Part shown: in pieces, positions 9,364-19,021 of the stretch
Layout of the letters: every line of letters begins with the position of its first letter
Position numbering within the stretch: the stretch's first letter is position 1
Source: Crenothrix polyspora
GTDB lineage: Bacteria; Pseudomonadota; Gammaproteobacteria; Methylococcales; Methylomonadaceae
DNA length: 61,963 nt
Direction: 5' to 3'
NCBI RefSeq assembly: GCF_900163755.1
Contig: NZ_FUKI01000001.1
Coordinates: 1-61,963, forward strand
Notes under the pieces: generated by a model
Told to the model about the DNA's origin: nothing
Databases searched by the model: none
Seen by the model: the letters and a program-made list of their open reading frames with translations, nothing else
Position numbers and translations under genes: made by a program

Positions 9364-10404
9364 TTAAAATGAAAAACCCAATTCATTTCTTCTAATATCG
9401 GCTTCTACCATCATTTGGCAAAGCTGCTCTAAAGATGTTTTTGCTTCCCAACCTAATTCTTTTTTAGCTTTTTCTGGATTACCAATTAATAATTCAACTT
9501 CAGTAGGTCGATAAAATTTTGGATTGACGCGCACTAGCGTTTTTCCACTTGCCGCCTCTATAGCCACTTCATTTTCTGCATGACCTTGCCAAGCCAAATC
9601 AAAGCCTGCTGCTTTGGCGGCCATTGTCACAAAATCACGTACTGTTTCAGTACGGTTGGTGGCTAAAATGTAAGTATCTGGATTATCAACCTGTAACATA
9701 CGCCACATGCCTTCAATGTATTCTTTGGCAAAGCCCCAGTCACGTTTGGCATCCATATTACCTAGCTCTAAAGTGTCCAATTGTCCCAGTTTTATTTTTG
9801 CCATGCTATCGGTAATTTTACGAGTGACAAATTCACGGCCACGCAATGGTGACTCATGATTAAATAAAATACCGCTGGTTGCAAATATATCGTAGGATTC
9901 ACGATAATTAATGGTCATCCAGTGGGCATATAATTTAGCCACACCATAAGGGCTGCGTGGGTAAAACGGTGTGCTTTCAATTTGGGGAATGGCTTGTACT
10001 TTACCAAACATTTCTGAGGTGCTGGCTTGATAAAATCGAATTTTCGGGTTGACAATACGAATGGCTTCCAGCAAATTCAATGCGCCTTTACCGGTAATAT
10101 CTAAAGTAGTCATGGGCTGATCAAAAGAAACTCCCACAAAACTTTGTGCAGCTAAGTTATAAACTTCTGTTGCTTCTGTGCTTTGTAATAAACGAATACT
10201 TGCTGATAGATCAGTAAGATCATATTCGACTAAATGCAAATTAGTATGCGTATGAATATTTAGTTCTTCTATGCGCCAGAAATTGACTGAGCTAGTACGG
10301 CGATAGGTTCCGTAAACTGTATAGCCTTTGTTTAATAAAAATTCGGCAAGATAAGCTCCATCTTGCCCAGTTATGCCTGTAATTATCGCATTCATATTAT
10401 TCAT
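9364..10404 (-). CDS. gmd: GDP-mannose 4,6-dehydratase
   Basis: Converts GDP-mannose to GDP-4-keto-6-deoxymannose, the entry step to GDP-fucose, GDP-rhamnose and related sugars. The 346-residue protein has GITGQDG at residues 10-16, [14 protein letters not shown], the QASTSEMFG catalytic Ser/Glu region at about 127-134 and YGVAK (Y153, K157), all diagnostic of Gmd. Length is normal. The annotated ATG directly abuts a run of five ATTTTTTG octamers with no Shine-Dalgarno sequence. A second ATG three codons in (10395) is an alternative start. Confidence 0.96.
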   Translation of the reverse strand: MNNMNAIITGITGQDGAYLAEFLLNKGYTVYGTYRRTSSVNFWRIEELNIHTHTNLHLVEYDLTDLSASIRLLQSTEATEVYNLAAQSFVGVSFDQPMTTLDITGKGALNLLEAIRIVNPKIRFYQASTSEMFGKVQAIPQIESTPFYPRSPYGVAKLYAHWMTINYRESYDIFATSGILFNHESPLRGREFVTRKITDSMAKIKLGQLDTLELGNMDAKRDWGFAKEYIEGMWRMLQVDNPDTYILATNRTETVRDFVTMAAKAAGFDLAWQGHAENEVAIEAASGKTLVRVNPKFYRPTEVELLIGNPEKAKKELGWEAKTSLEQLCQMMVEADIRRNELGFSF

Positions 10405-10442
10405 TTTTTGATTTTTTGATTTTTTGATTTTTTGATTTTTTG
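10403..10442. repeat. five tandem ATTTTTTG octamers at the gmd start
   Basis: Five perfect 8-bp units. On the gene strand they read CAAAAAAT and run into the gmd ATG. A unit gained or lost by slippage would change the distance between the start and any upstream signal by 8 nt. Confidence 0.95.
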
Positions 10443-10590
10443 ATTTAAATTATTACTTATTATTTTCTAAAAAAATTGAAATTTTGGTAATGGTATATTA
10501 TTTTAAATACCATAGTTCAACGCGAGGAGAAAAAAACTTATACTTCTGTAAATACTCCTAAAACTATAGTGTTAGTAGGCCAAATAAAAA

Positions 10591-11850
10591 CTAATTAAAG
10601 TAAGAGTTAAGAATATAGAAATCTTCTTTCGAAACCCAATCAGTTGGATTTATTTTATTATTAATTAGATGATCCCCTAATATTTGCCCTTGGTTTTCAT
10701 TACCTAAAAAAGGCTCATCAAGTGCTTTAATTAGTTTAAATAGATCACATTCTAAAAAAATTGCAAAATCATTCAATAGTATTGGATCTCTCGAAACAAA
10801 TTTTTCATAATCTAAAAAAAAAATTCGCTCACTATTTTCGTTAACACATTGCTTATAAGCTGTTAAATATTCTTCATAATAAGGTATAAAGTCTCGACTA
10901 GACATTAATAGCCATTTATTTTCTGTCTGTTTAACTTGTTCATCAGTTAATCCAATTAATCTTTTTTTAATAGATGCAAATATTTCTAATGGGTCTCTTT
11001 TACAAAAAACAATTTTTGAATTATCAAATACATCAAAAATAACACGCCAATAAAAAATATGATCAGGTGTTTTATCAATTAATATGTTGCAATCATAATA
11101 ATTTACTACGAAGCTATAGTATTTTTCTACTAATTCTCTAATACTATCTTTATTAAAGTCACCTTCTAAACAATTTAGAATGTAATTGAAAGCATGAACT
11201 TGATCAGAATTACCACCTAAAAATGAAAGAGCGCTCTCTTCATGAAATTTGTTTTTTTGATTATCAAACAAATAAACCAAAAAAAATGACTCTAGTAACG
11301 ACTGTATTTTACTAGTGAATATTGAATTTAAAATTTTATATACAATCGTTGTTCCAGATCTAGGAACACCTGTCACAAAAATTTGTCTGAAATCATTATT
11401 AATTTGAAAGCCAAATATGTTTTTAATCTCATCGGAATAATCAATAAGTTTTGACCTAAAATATGCTTTATCAAGCCATAAACTTATAAGTTCAAAATCA
11501 CCGTGGTTTTTTGTTTTGAAGGTTAAGAGTCTATCATTATATATTGCATGTGAATCAATTGTAAAACTTCTAACGAAATGCTCGTCTATAACGCGATCTT
11601 CTATCCATGAAGCGACAGGAATACCGTTAAAACTCACATCTATATCGCTCAAACATTTACAAGAAATATTTAAAGTTATATTATCTCTAGTTGTATCAAT
11701 ATGAGGAAGCCTTATTGAACAACAATTACTTGAGTTTTTTACTCCCCAAGTTTCTGGAGAAGACCAACCTTCGTATAGACATAAACTTCCATAATTACCT
11801 ATTCCAAAAATAAGCTCTCTGTAATTATTATCGTTATTATATTGATTCAT
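10591..11850 (-). CDS. sulfotransferase with N-terminal beta-sandwich domain
   Basis: The 419-residue protein has a PAPS-dependent sulfotransferase domain from about 155: the 5'-phosphosulfate loop GVPRSGTT at 161-168 and the 3'-phosphate-binding IVFCKRDPLEIFASI further on. Residues 10-135 (LYEGWSSPETWG and following strands) form an accessory domain that resembles the insert in the large three-module glycosyltransferase of this cluster. It likely sulfates a sugar on the glycan using PAPS from CysC. It is flanked by AT-rich gaps on both sides and so may be its own transcription unit. Confidence 0.8.
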   Translation of the reverse strand: MNQYNNDNNYRELIFGIGNYGSLCLYEGWSSPETWGVKNSSNCCSIRLPHIDTTRDNITLNISCKCLSDIDVSFNGIPVASWIEDRVIDEHFVRSFTIDSHAIYNDRLLTFKTKNHGDFELISLWLDKAYFRSKLIDYSDEIKNIFGFQINNDFRQIFVTGVPRSGTTIVYKILNSIFTSKIQSLLESFFLVYLFDNQKNKFHEESALSFLGGNSDQVHAFNYILNCLEGDFNKDSIRELVEKYYSFVVNYYDCNILIDKTPDHIFYWRVIFDVFDNSKIVFCKRDPLEIFASIKKRLIGLTDEQVKQTENKWLLMSSRDFIPYYEEYLTAYKQCVNENSERIFFLDYEKFVSRDPILLNDFAIFLECDLFKLIKALDEPFLGNENQGQILGDHLINNKINPTDWVSKEDFYILNSYFN

Positions 11851-12352
11851 AATATTTTGGATTTATCTTAAATATGATATTTCTATTTTACCTGATAAGA
11901 TACTATTTCCGTATTATCAGTTTATATTTTCCGCCGTATGAAAAAAAATCTCTTTTATCAGGATAAGTCTTCCTTAATAATTTAATGTGATCATCAGGCA
12001 ATGTGTTATACATACAGCGTTTTCACAATTCAATAGTTACAGCGTAACCTTCTTAAGTTGAAAACGCTGTAATCTCCATGCAATCAATCTGAAATTGGCC
12101 GTCTTCAAAAATTCTTATGGAGTCATCGTAAAAAAATATACTGATTATTTAGGTATCATATAACCATTTGATAAAACTATAATTATACTAAATTGAGGTC
12201 AATATATTTTTGATTTTTAAGTGTATCATAAAATATTTAATTATATTCGATGAAGTACAAATTTATATTTGTACTCCACTGCTAATAATAAATATTATTT
12301 ACCTGATGTGAAAACGCTGTAAGAGCAATAATATTTTTTTAAAAAAAAATTG
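11851..12352. other. AT-rich intergenic gap with remnants of palindromic element A
   Basis: No gene is seen. The gap holds a short 55-bp derivative of element A at 12015-12069, flanked by TA, with the central hairpin missing. A solitary end, GTGAAAACGCTG followed by TA, lies at 12308-12321. The outermost ends form a perfect 12-bp inverted pair, so 12015-12319 may be one composite element. Confidence 0.7.
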
Positions 12353-13150
12353 TTAATTTTTTTGTAAAATAAAATACATTCCTCGCGTGCTAAGAGATTC
12401 TTTTGAATATCCTAAAGCAAGACACATATTAAAATTTTTATGATCTATATTAGTATCATCAGCAAAACCTGCCCATTTGACATGGGCTAATATTTTAAGC
12501 CCGTATTTTTCAACTTGTGAAAAAATATTTAAATAATAATCTAGCTTTAAGCGATTCATTCCATAAGTAAAATCAGAAATATCCTGTTTACTTGCTCCAG
12601 CTGTATGCATTTGATTAATAAAGTCTTCATCATTTAAAATTAAATGTGCCCAAGGAGATTTTACGAGATGACTAAAATGACTGCCAGTATCGGCCGTCCA
12701 AATTGGATCGAAAGTTAAATATATATAGCCACCAGGCTTCAAAACTCTAGCACATTCGGAAAGAGCCATTGCAGGATCTGGTATATGCTCAAAAGCATTA
12801 AACGAACTGATAAAATCAAAATAATTATTTTTGTAAATCATATTCATGGCATCAACAACATGAAACTCGACACGATCAATTAGAAAACTTGATTCGTACC
12901 GTTTGAATTTATCAGCAAGTAGCTTTACAAACTCTCCACCATACCTTTGCTGATTATCGCAAATATCAGCACATAAGACTTTTAATGCTTTATGCGCTAT
13001 AAATCCTGCTTGAATTCCTCCGCCGCCACCTACATCTAAAGTAATTAATCCATTAAGATCAATAGCTATTTTATGATTAACGAAACGAGTTAGCATTTCT
13101 TGAACATCATTTTGATGATGAAAAAATATGGATTTTTCATCGCAACTCAT
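12353..13150 (-). CDS. class I SAM-dependent methyltransferase
   Basis: The 265-residue protein has motif I LDVGGGGG at 38-45, an acidic ADICDNQQ after strand 2, FISSFNAFEHIPDP (motif IV and post-motif) and CARVLKPGGYIYLTFDP, as in Methyltransf_11-type enzymes. It probably methylates a sugar or lipid intermediate of the glycan. Its ATG overlaps the stop of the upstream 1341-residue glycosyltransferase gene by 4 nt, which suggests coupled expression. The acceptor is unknown. Confidence 0.85.
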   Translation of the reverse strand: MSCDEKSIFFHHQNDVQEMLTRFVNHKIAIDLNGLITLDVGGGGGIQAGFIAHKALKVLCADICDNQQRYGGEFVKLLADKFKRYESSFLIDRVEFHVVDAMNMIYKNNYFDFISSFNAFEHIPDPAMALSECARVLKPGGYIYLTFDPIWTADTGSHFSHLVKSPWAHLILNDEDFINQMHTAGASKQDISDFTYGMNRLKLDYYLNIFSQVEKYGLKILAHVKWAGFADDTNIDHKNFNMCLALGYSKESLSTRGMYFILQKN

Positions 13151-16100
13151 CGCATTACCTCCCTACATTTTTTAATAAAATCTATTGAAATATTATCCCA
13201 AGCGTATCTATTTACTATTTTTTTTCCAGCTTCACCCAGTTTATCGCCAAATTTTTTTTCATTAACTAATCTGTTCATTGCTAAACCTAGAGTCTGTGTT
13301 GTAACTAATAATGCATTTTCTTCATGAATAGCTAAATCTTGGAAAGCTGAACAACTAGAATTTACAATCACTGGACGACCTGCTTGCCAAGCTTCAAGTA
13401 AAACAATTCCAAAACTTTCACTTGTACTCATATTAATTAATCCGATACATGACATTAATGCACCTTTTACTACATTCCTTGGCTGTCGCCCTAAGTGAGT
13501 TGCATAACTAGATTTTATTGGAATACCATCATCATCTGGGCCAATTAAAATGAGATGAATATTTTGATTAGTGGCGAGTTTTTCAATTTCTTTTATTATG
13601 TCTAAATAGCCTTTAGCTGGTGCTTTACGCCCAAGAACAAGAAAAAAAGGTTCGGATCGCATGTGCACAAGTCTAAATGCCAATTCATCTTCAGTGGAAA
13701 AAACTTCTGAAATATCAATGCCTGCTGGTAGATATGCCACATTTTTTACACCAATTTGTTCATAAAATTGACAAGCAGCTTTTGGGGCGGCCAATACCAT
13801 ACTAGCATCGCGAGCACTTTGATGAAGATCAGAAAAATGATAATAATCATCGTCAAGATGAGCATGAGGAATTAGAATTGAAGAGATATTCGCTTTTTTG
13901 GCCGCTGAAATTGCCTTAATGGCAGGTAAAAAAACATTATTATGTGTTACTACTATATCGTAATCTTTAGTAAATTTTTCCAGAAATAGCTCTAAATCTG
14001 GTGAGTGGGGACCTCTAATATCGGTTAGATTTACATCATATCTACCCCGCGACATACGGGCAGCAGATTCCATTTGTAAATAAGTTTCAAGCCCATTTTC
14101 TCCTGGTGGCTTCACAACTGATGGTGCTCTAAGATCTAATTCTTTTTCATTTAGAAAAATGTGCCTAACTAACATTCCTAAAGGTCTTGAATCAGCTAAA
14201 GAACACGTATTTTTCGCTGATACATAAAAGCTAATGGTGCTTGTTTCTGCTTTAAAGTAAATCTCAAAATAAGAACTAATATCGCAGTGAAGCAACTCTT
14301 CTCCTACGGTATTACATACTCGCAATACTGATGCCTGTGAAACATAACCCAATATTTTTACAGATGAGTTTTCGTTTAAATGGAGACCACATTCGGTGAA
14401 TCCCCATCTAATAGGTAATTCGGTAGTTCCCTCTGGCTCTCCCCAACCCCATGCCAAACCTGAATCTTTTATATTGGATTTAATGATTTTATAGAGCTGC
14501 TTTTCGAATTCCGATTGTGCTCTCCAAGCCAACGCCAGTTTCTCATTTTTTAAGCAACTGTCTACTTCTACGATAGGAAATCGCATAAATCTTACGTTTT
14601 TCAAGCCAATTGGAGCCCCAATTTCAGAATCATAGTTATATCGACCAGAAAAACGTTGATTTTCTCCTATTGTGCATACTTCTGGAGCGATAACATCGAC
14701 AGTAAATTCATTAGAATTACCTATCCCAGAAATCAACGATAAAAGCATTGATTCCGCACCACCTAAAATTGGTGAAGTGTAGCGATAAGTAACAAATAGC
14801 ATGCGTTTCTTTGGCTTTTCGAGACTCTTTAAGTGTTCGACGAACTGTACTGCTAAAGAAGACATAGACAAATGCTTAAAAAATACCGATTTTCGCTCTT
14901 TACGCTTTATTTCACCTTCTATTTGTGGATTATCTAATACATTAAGTACAGTATTAGCAAACAAATCTTGATTTGTAATAGTAACGAAAGGTTTAACGGT
15001 ATCAGGGTAACCTCTAACGCCAAAAGGAGTAGAAACAACGTGTAAACCATTTGCAAGAAAATCCGCAAGTTTTATATTGGAGCCACTTCCAGAAAACATC
15101 GGATTAACTGCAATTTTGCAACTTTGCAACACAGCAGATTTCATTGAGTCACTTAAAACACCCCAAATTTTTACATTTGTAGGGATATTTTGAGGTAAGG
15201 CATTACAAACCGAACCAACTATGTGAAATTCAACGTCATTACAATCAACTGCCAAAGTTTCAACAATAAATTTTGCAGCGTCTACATTTGGCATATGCGC
15301 TGAACCCAAAAACACTACTGATCTTTGTGAATTAATTAACTTACTTACAACATTCAGATCTGCACGTTTAGGTAGCATTGGCGCTCCAGCACCATTAGGC
15401 ACTACTACAATGGGTGCAACGGCATTCATGCCTTTTGTGAAATTGCAGGCATCTTCAGAAGAAACTGCTATAACTAGAGCAGAGGATGAGACGCATAAAT
15501 GCTCAGCGTAACGCATGTCTTCAAGTAAGATGTCTTTATCGGGATGCCATTCCAACAATGATTTTTTTAAACCATATTCAAAATTTTGTGATGAATAAAC
15601 AAATCTATCCTTAAAATGATCCGGAAGTGAAACCATATAGGGATGCTCACACAACACAATTCGAGCATATTGCCTGAGTACTTTATATACCTTATTAAGA
15701 ATATTATTAGAGCCAGTATGACGAAAAGCTACAATGTCATTTACCGAAACATGAAATCTAGAATTAAAATATTTTTCTTCTTCAATATGTGCTGTTGTTT
15801 TAGGAATACGAATACATTTAATGCGCTCCGTAATATCTGCCACTTCAATAGTTGTGCCCTCTGAAAAGCACAATACAACGACATCCGACCATTCGGCTAT
15901 TGCTGTATAAATACCTTGCAAACGTGTTGCACCTCCACCTACTACATGAAATGGATCGTAGTCATTCAACGATACAACGTATGATTTGGAAGCATTTAAA
16001 AGAGCATGTTTCTCGAATAATTCACCAATAAGATTGTGAAATTTATTAGTGATAGACATCCAAGAATAGTATTTAAAAGCAAACTTCCTGGCTGACAACC

Positions 16101-17172
16101 CTAATTCTAATAATAATTTTGATTCATTAATGTGTGATTTAAGCACGCTAGGGAAGTCTTCTGCCTCTGATAATAGACAATCTTTTCCATCTTGAAAATC
16201 AAATCCTCTCATTCCTATATGTGTAGATAACACAGGAACACCATGCGCTACAAAATCAAGAATTTTAAGGCTAGAGCCACTGCCTGATAACATTGGATTA
16301 ATAGCTATATCGGCAGATGAAATCAGAGACGATTTAACTTTTGCATCTACTAACCCATGTCTAATAACATTATTTGGGTAATTACCGGGAATCAAACAGT
16401 TACCGATCAAGTCAAATATAATTTCAGAACAGGCTGGAGCAATAATTTTTACAATATATTCAGCTGCCTGAACATTAGGTAAATGTCCGCTACCAATAAA
16501 CACAGCTCTTTTTATAATGTTCGGTAATTTTGTATTTTGAACAGCAATACTGGTCATTCCGTTTGGAATAAATAAAGTTTGAGGCAATGTTCTTGAAAGC
16601 GTTTTTTCAAATGCAGCTAAATCATCTGCTCCACAATAGGTAACTAAAGAAGCTGACTTAAGTAATCTTACTTCAATATCGCAAACAATATCTTGGATTT
16701 TATTTGAAGAGGATGAGGCGTGTAGTTTTTTGTACAGTTCGTATTCGCAGTTATATGAATTGTATATTCTTGGTTTGTTATCTAGTTGATTGAATAGATC
16801 GTAGTAAAGTGTAAAAGGAGAATCATGGATTATTATGTCTGAAATTGGATACTGTTCCAAATACACGTTATGCATTTTTGTAAAAAACTTTCCGGAAGCT
16901 GCAATACAAGGGCCTGATAAATCTCCCTCTCCTGCATGCACACTAAGTTTTTGCCATTGCTCTACAAAATGAGAATCTTTTGGTATTCTTTTCTCTGCAA
17001 AATTATTTGTATGCCATATTGTTTCAATATCTGAATCTAAGTGCCCAGAACTTAACAAAGTGATATTGAAAAATCGACTTAACTCGAAATAGAAATTAAA
17101 TAATCTAACTTCACCGCCACTTTTTGGAGGCACAAAGGCAGGAAAAAAACTAAATACCAGTAAGTTTTTCAT
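13147..17172 (-). CDS. giant glycosyltransferase with three GT4-type modules
   Basis: The 1341-residue protein contains three successive GT-B units. Module 1 (about 1-395) and module 2 (about 396-785) are mutually similar: both have a GSxHxPNxxAA strand followed by NPMxSGSGSxxKxxDFxAxGxxVxST. Module 3 (about 786-1341) starts with LFVTYRYTSPILGGAESML, contains an inserted beta-sandwich (about 895-1010, WGWGEPEG-type) and ends in the canonical ESFGIVLLEAW loop and RYAWDN. Modules 1 and 2 have Gly-Ser-Gly-Ser loops where GT4 enzymes usually carry EGFG. GAGGGAAT precedes the ATG. The gene is joined without a gap to its neighbours. It could build a short oligosaccharide processively; specificities are unknown. 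Confidence 0.85.
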   Translation of the reverse strand: MKNLLVFSFFPAFVPPKSGGEVRLFNFYFELSRFFNITLLSSGHLDSDIETIWHTNNFAEKRIPKDSHFVEQWQKLSVHAGEGDLSGPCIAASGKFFTKMHNVYLEQYPISDIIIHDSPFTLYYDLFNQLDNKPRIYNSYNCEYELYKKLHASSSSNKIQDIVCDIEVRLLKSASLVTYCGADDLAAFEKTLSRTLPQTLFIPNGMTSIAVQNTKLPNIIKRAVFIGSGHLPNVQAAEYIVKIIAPACSEIIFDLIGNCLIPGNYPNNVIRHGLVDAKVKSSLISSADIAINPMLSGSGSSLKILDFVAHGVPVLSTHIGMRGFDFQDGKDCLLSEAEDFPSVLKSHINESKLLLELGLSARKFAFKYYSWMSITNKFHNLIGELFEKHALLNASKSYVVSLNDYDPFHVVGGGATRLQGIYTAIAEWSDVVVLCFSEGTTIEVADITERIKCIRIPKTTAHIEEEKYFNSRFHVSVNDIVAFRHTGSNNILNKVYKVLRQYARIVLCEHPYMVSLPDHFKDRFVYSSQNFEYGLKKSLLEWHPDKDILLEDMRYAEHLCVSSSALVIAVSSEDACNFTKGMNAVAPIVVVPNGAGAPMLPKRADLNVVSKLINSQRSVVFLGSAHMPNVDAAKFIVETLAVDCNDVEFHIVGSVCNALPQNIPTNVKIWGVLSDSMKSAVLQSCKIAVNPMFSGSGSNIKLADFLANGLHVVSTPFGVRGYPDTVKPFVTITNQDLFANTVLNVLDNPQIEGEIKRKERKSVFFKHLSMSSLAVQFVEHLKSLEKPKKRMLFVTYRYTSPILGGAESMLLSLISGIGNSNEFTVDVIAPEVCTIGENQRFSGRYNYDSEIGAPIGLKNVRFMRFPIVEVDSCLKNEKLALAWRAQSEFEKQLYKIIKSNIKDSGLAWGWGEPEGTTELPIRWGFTECGLHLNENSSVKILGYVSQASVLRVCNTVGEELLHCDISSYFEIYFKAETSTISFYVSAKNTCSLADSRPLGMLVRHIFLNEKELDLRAPSVVKPPGENGLETYLQMESAARMSRGRYDVNLTDIRGPHSPDLELFLEKFTKDYDIVVTHNNVFLPAIKAISAAKKANISSILIPHAHLDDDYYHFSDLHQSARDASMVLAAPKAACQFYEQIGVKNVAYLPAGIDISEVFSTEDELAFRLVHMRSEPFFLVLGRKAPAKGYLDIIKEIEKLATNQNIHLILIGPDDDGIPIKSSYATHLGRQPRNVVKGALMSCIGLINMSTSESFGIVLLEAWQAGRPVIVNSSCSAFQDLAIHEENALLVTTQTLGLAMNRLVNEKKFGDKLGEAGKKIVNRYAWDNISIDFIKKCREVMR

Positions 17173-17549
17173 TATCGATTCCCTCGAATATATTCGCGAC
17201 CCAATTCTTCTAAAGGAGTTTTTATATTTCTATGTGCATTAAAATAAAAATCAGGCTCTACATTAATTTTATTTTTAGTGGAATGTAAAGGAATATCTAA
17301 TAGATTAGAGCCTGATTGATTATTATATTTCCAACGAGTTTGGTCTTCTGAAGAACTTGTAAGTACAGCAAGGAATTCAGCGGCGCTTAATCCATCAATA
17401 ATTTTTTTGGTTTGATAATTTAACTCGCCATCATCTATTTTACGACCGAGTATTGAATAGCAAGCTAAACGAACAAAACGCTCATTATGATATCTGCGTA
17501 AATTATCTAATGAGGCAAATTTTTGTATATCTGAAGAATTAAAACTCAT
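17172..17549 (-). CDS. DUF4214-like small protein
   Basis: About 125 residues. The ATG at 17549 overlaps the stop of the upstream FkbM gene as ATGA; a start at 17561 is also open. The stretch RFVRLACYSILGRKIDDGELNYQ ... LSAAEFLAVLTSS-E resembles DUF4214, a helical domain often attached to RTX or surface proteins and glycosyltransferases, probably for protein or glycan contact. It stands alone here and its stop overlaps the ATG of the giant glycosyltransferase, so it may be an accessory subunit. No catalytic residue can be assigned. Confidence 0.7.
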   Translation of the reverse strand: MSFNSSDIQKFASLDNLRRYHNERFVRLACYSILGRKIDDGELNYQTKKIIDGLSAAEFLAVLTSSSEDQTRWKYNNQSGSNLLDIPLHSTKNKINVEPDFYFNAHRNIKTPLEELGREYIRGNR

Positions 17550-18952
17550 AAAATATAACATTCGGTGGGAATTAAAATATCGGGTGTAGATGGATCATTT
17601 TGGCTATCCAAAACCTCTGGTATAGGTTTTAACAAAAATTCACCAAACACATCAAGATTACGCCGTAAAAAACTGATTTCAAGCACTTGTGGTATGGATA
17701 CGCCTTCAACCAAACTAACCCCTGCAAAATTATTTGCGTGCCAATGCACGGGTACATGATGAGTTATTAATTTATTAATAGCCTGATGAACACCTTCAAA
17801 AAACACTGGGTCAACTAATCTATCAAGCCAATGAATTTCGCACACAATAATATCGAAATAAGCCAGTAAATTAGAATCAGTTGTAGCTAGGGTGGCATAC
17901 TCATCACCCTCAATATCAAACTTTAATAGTGCTCTACCAGGCGATATTGATTTAAAGCGAGAAAATAAAGCATTAAAATCGAGAAAGTCGCCTTCGGTAT
18001 GCCTTCCCCAGCCTTTTTTTTCAAACACAAATTTCGGATGAGAAATAGGTGGAGCATCAACAGTATGGTCAAATTGCAATACCTTTATGCCGTGGTTAGC
18101 CAACTCAAGATCAAAACTAACGTTATCACCAATACCAATCGATATTGCGCTATCGCACTGTAGTACACAATCGGGTACTACATAACCGCCATCATGGTCT
18201 CCACCAATACGCACCTTTTTCCTGGTTCGCATCACACGCGGAGACATTGACTTCATTAATGCCAGTATTTTTTGCTGACCTGAAAACGTGGCTGTCTGTC
18301 GCGTATCTGTACTTTGTTGCCCCAAAAGCGGCATAGATTGAGATATTAAGCCTAACCGTGTTAGTTCCTGTTGGGTTCTAACTTGATGTATCAACTTTAG
18401 GTCACCATTAATGCCTTTTACTGAACATTGAAAGTGATTTAAGGCACGTTTTTCATCACCGCCAAGCAAGGTAGCAGCCCGACCCAAGGTGTTATGCACT
18501 CCTGCTATCAACAACTGTGCAATCAGTTTTTTATCACAGCCCCATTCTTTAGCGAGCTTAAGATATTGGCGTGCGGCTATAAAGTCATTGAGCTGTTGCC
18601 AAGCACACGACACCAATAACGCAAGTTTGGCTCGCTCTGGATGGTGTTCGATATCAGAAACATTGATTTGGGTAAGACTTTCCCAGTCGCCAAACTGCCA
18701 CTGTGTACGCGCTTTTTCCAATAGGTTTTCATCGTGAGACAACGCTTGGGATGGCTGAATGGTTACAGGTGCATTACCTTCAATCAAAATCGAATTCGAG
18801 ACAAATTCGGAAACTATTTTAGTTAATTCACTCACATGCCAATGCAAATGTACGTGTTTTGGTGATGTTGTTTCTGCGATATTGTGTGGTGTAAGCGTGG
18901 CTTTCTGAAACTTGTTACTGAGATTATGTAGCCACTGTTTTACCGGTAACAT
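17546..18952 (-). CDS. FkbM-family methyltransferase with N-terminal helical region
   Basis: The protein is about 468 residues from the ATG at 18952, which has GGAG about 10 nt upstream; the longer frame begins with TTG. The C-terminal half is an FkbM/Methyltransf_21 domain: GGDHDGGYVVPD, SIGIGDNVSFDLELANHG, FDHTVDAPP, LLKFDIEGDEYATL and IVCEIHWLD. The N-terminal 230 residues look helical and TPR-like. FkbM enzymes O-methylate sugars or polyketides, so a sugar O-methyltransferase role fits the cluster. It is coupled to the downstream DUF4214-like gene by a 4-nt overlap. Confidence 0.83.
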   Translation of the reverse strand: MLPVKQWLHNLSNKFQKATLTPHNIAETTSPKHVHLHWHVSELTKIVSEFVSNSILIEGNAPVTIQPSQALSHDENLLEKARTQWQFGDWESLTQINVSDIEHHPERAKLALLVSCAWQQLNDFIAARQYLKLAKEWGCDKKLIAQLLIAGVHNTLGRAATLLGGDEKRALNHFQCSVKGINGDLKLIHQVRTQQELTRLGLISQSMPLLGQQSTDTRQTATFSGQQKILALMKSMSPRVMRTRKKVRIGGDHDGGYVVPDCVLQCDSAISIGIGDNVSFDLELANHGIKVLQFDHTVDAPPISHPKFVFEKKGWGRHTEGDFLDFNALFSRFKSISPGRALLKFDIEGDEYATLATTDSNLLAYFDIIVCEIHWLDRLVDPVFFEGVHQAINKLITHHVPVHWHANNFAGVSLVEGVSIPQVLEISFLRRNLDVFGEFLLKPIPEVLDSQNDPSTPDILIPTECYIL

Positions 18953-19021
18953 ATTATTTACACTCCACAAAACAGTCTTGCTGAATCAAGGATTGCGTAA
19001 CTATTGAATAATGCAATTTGA

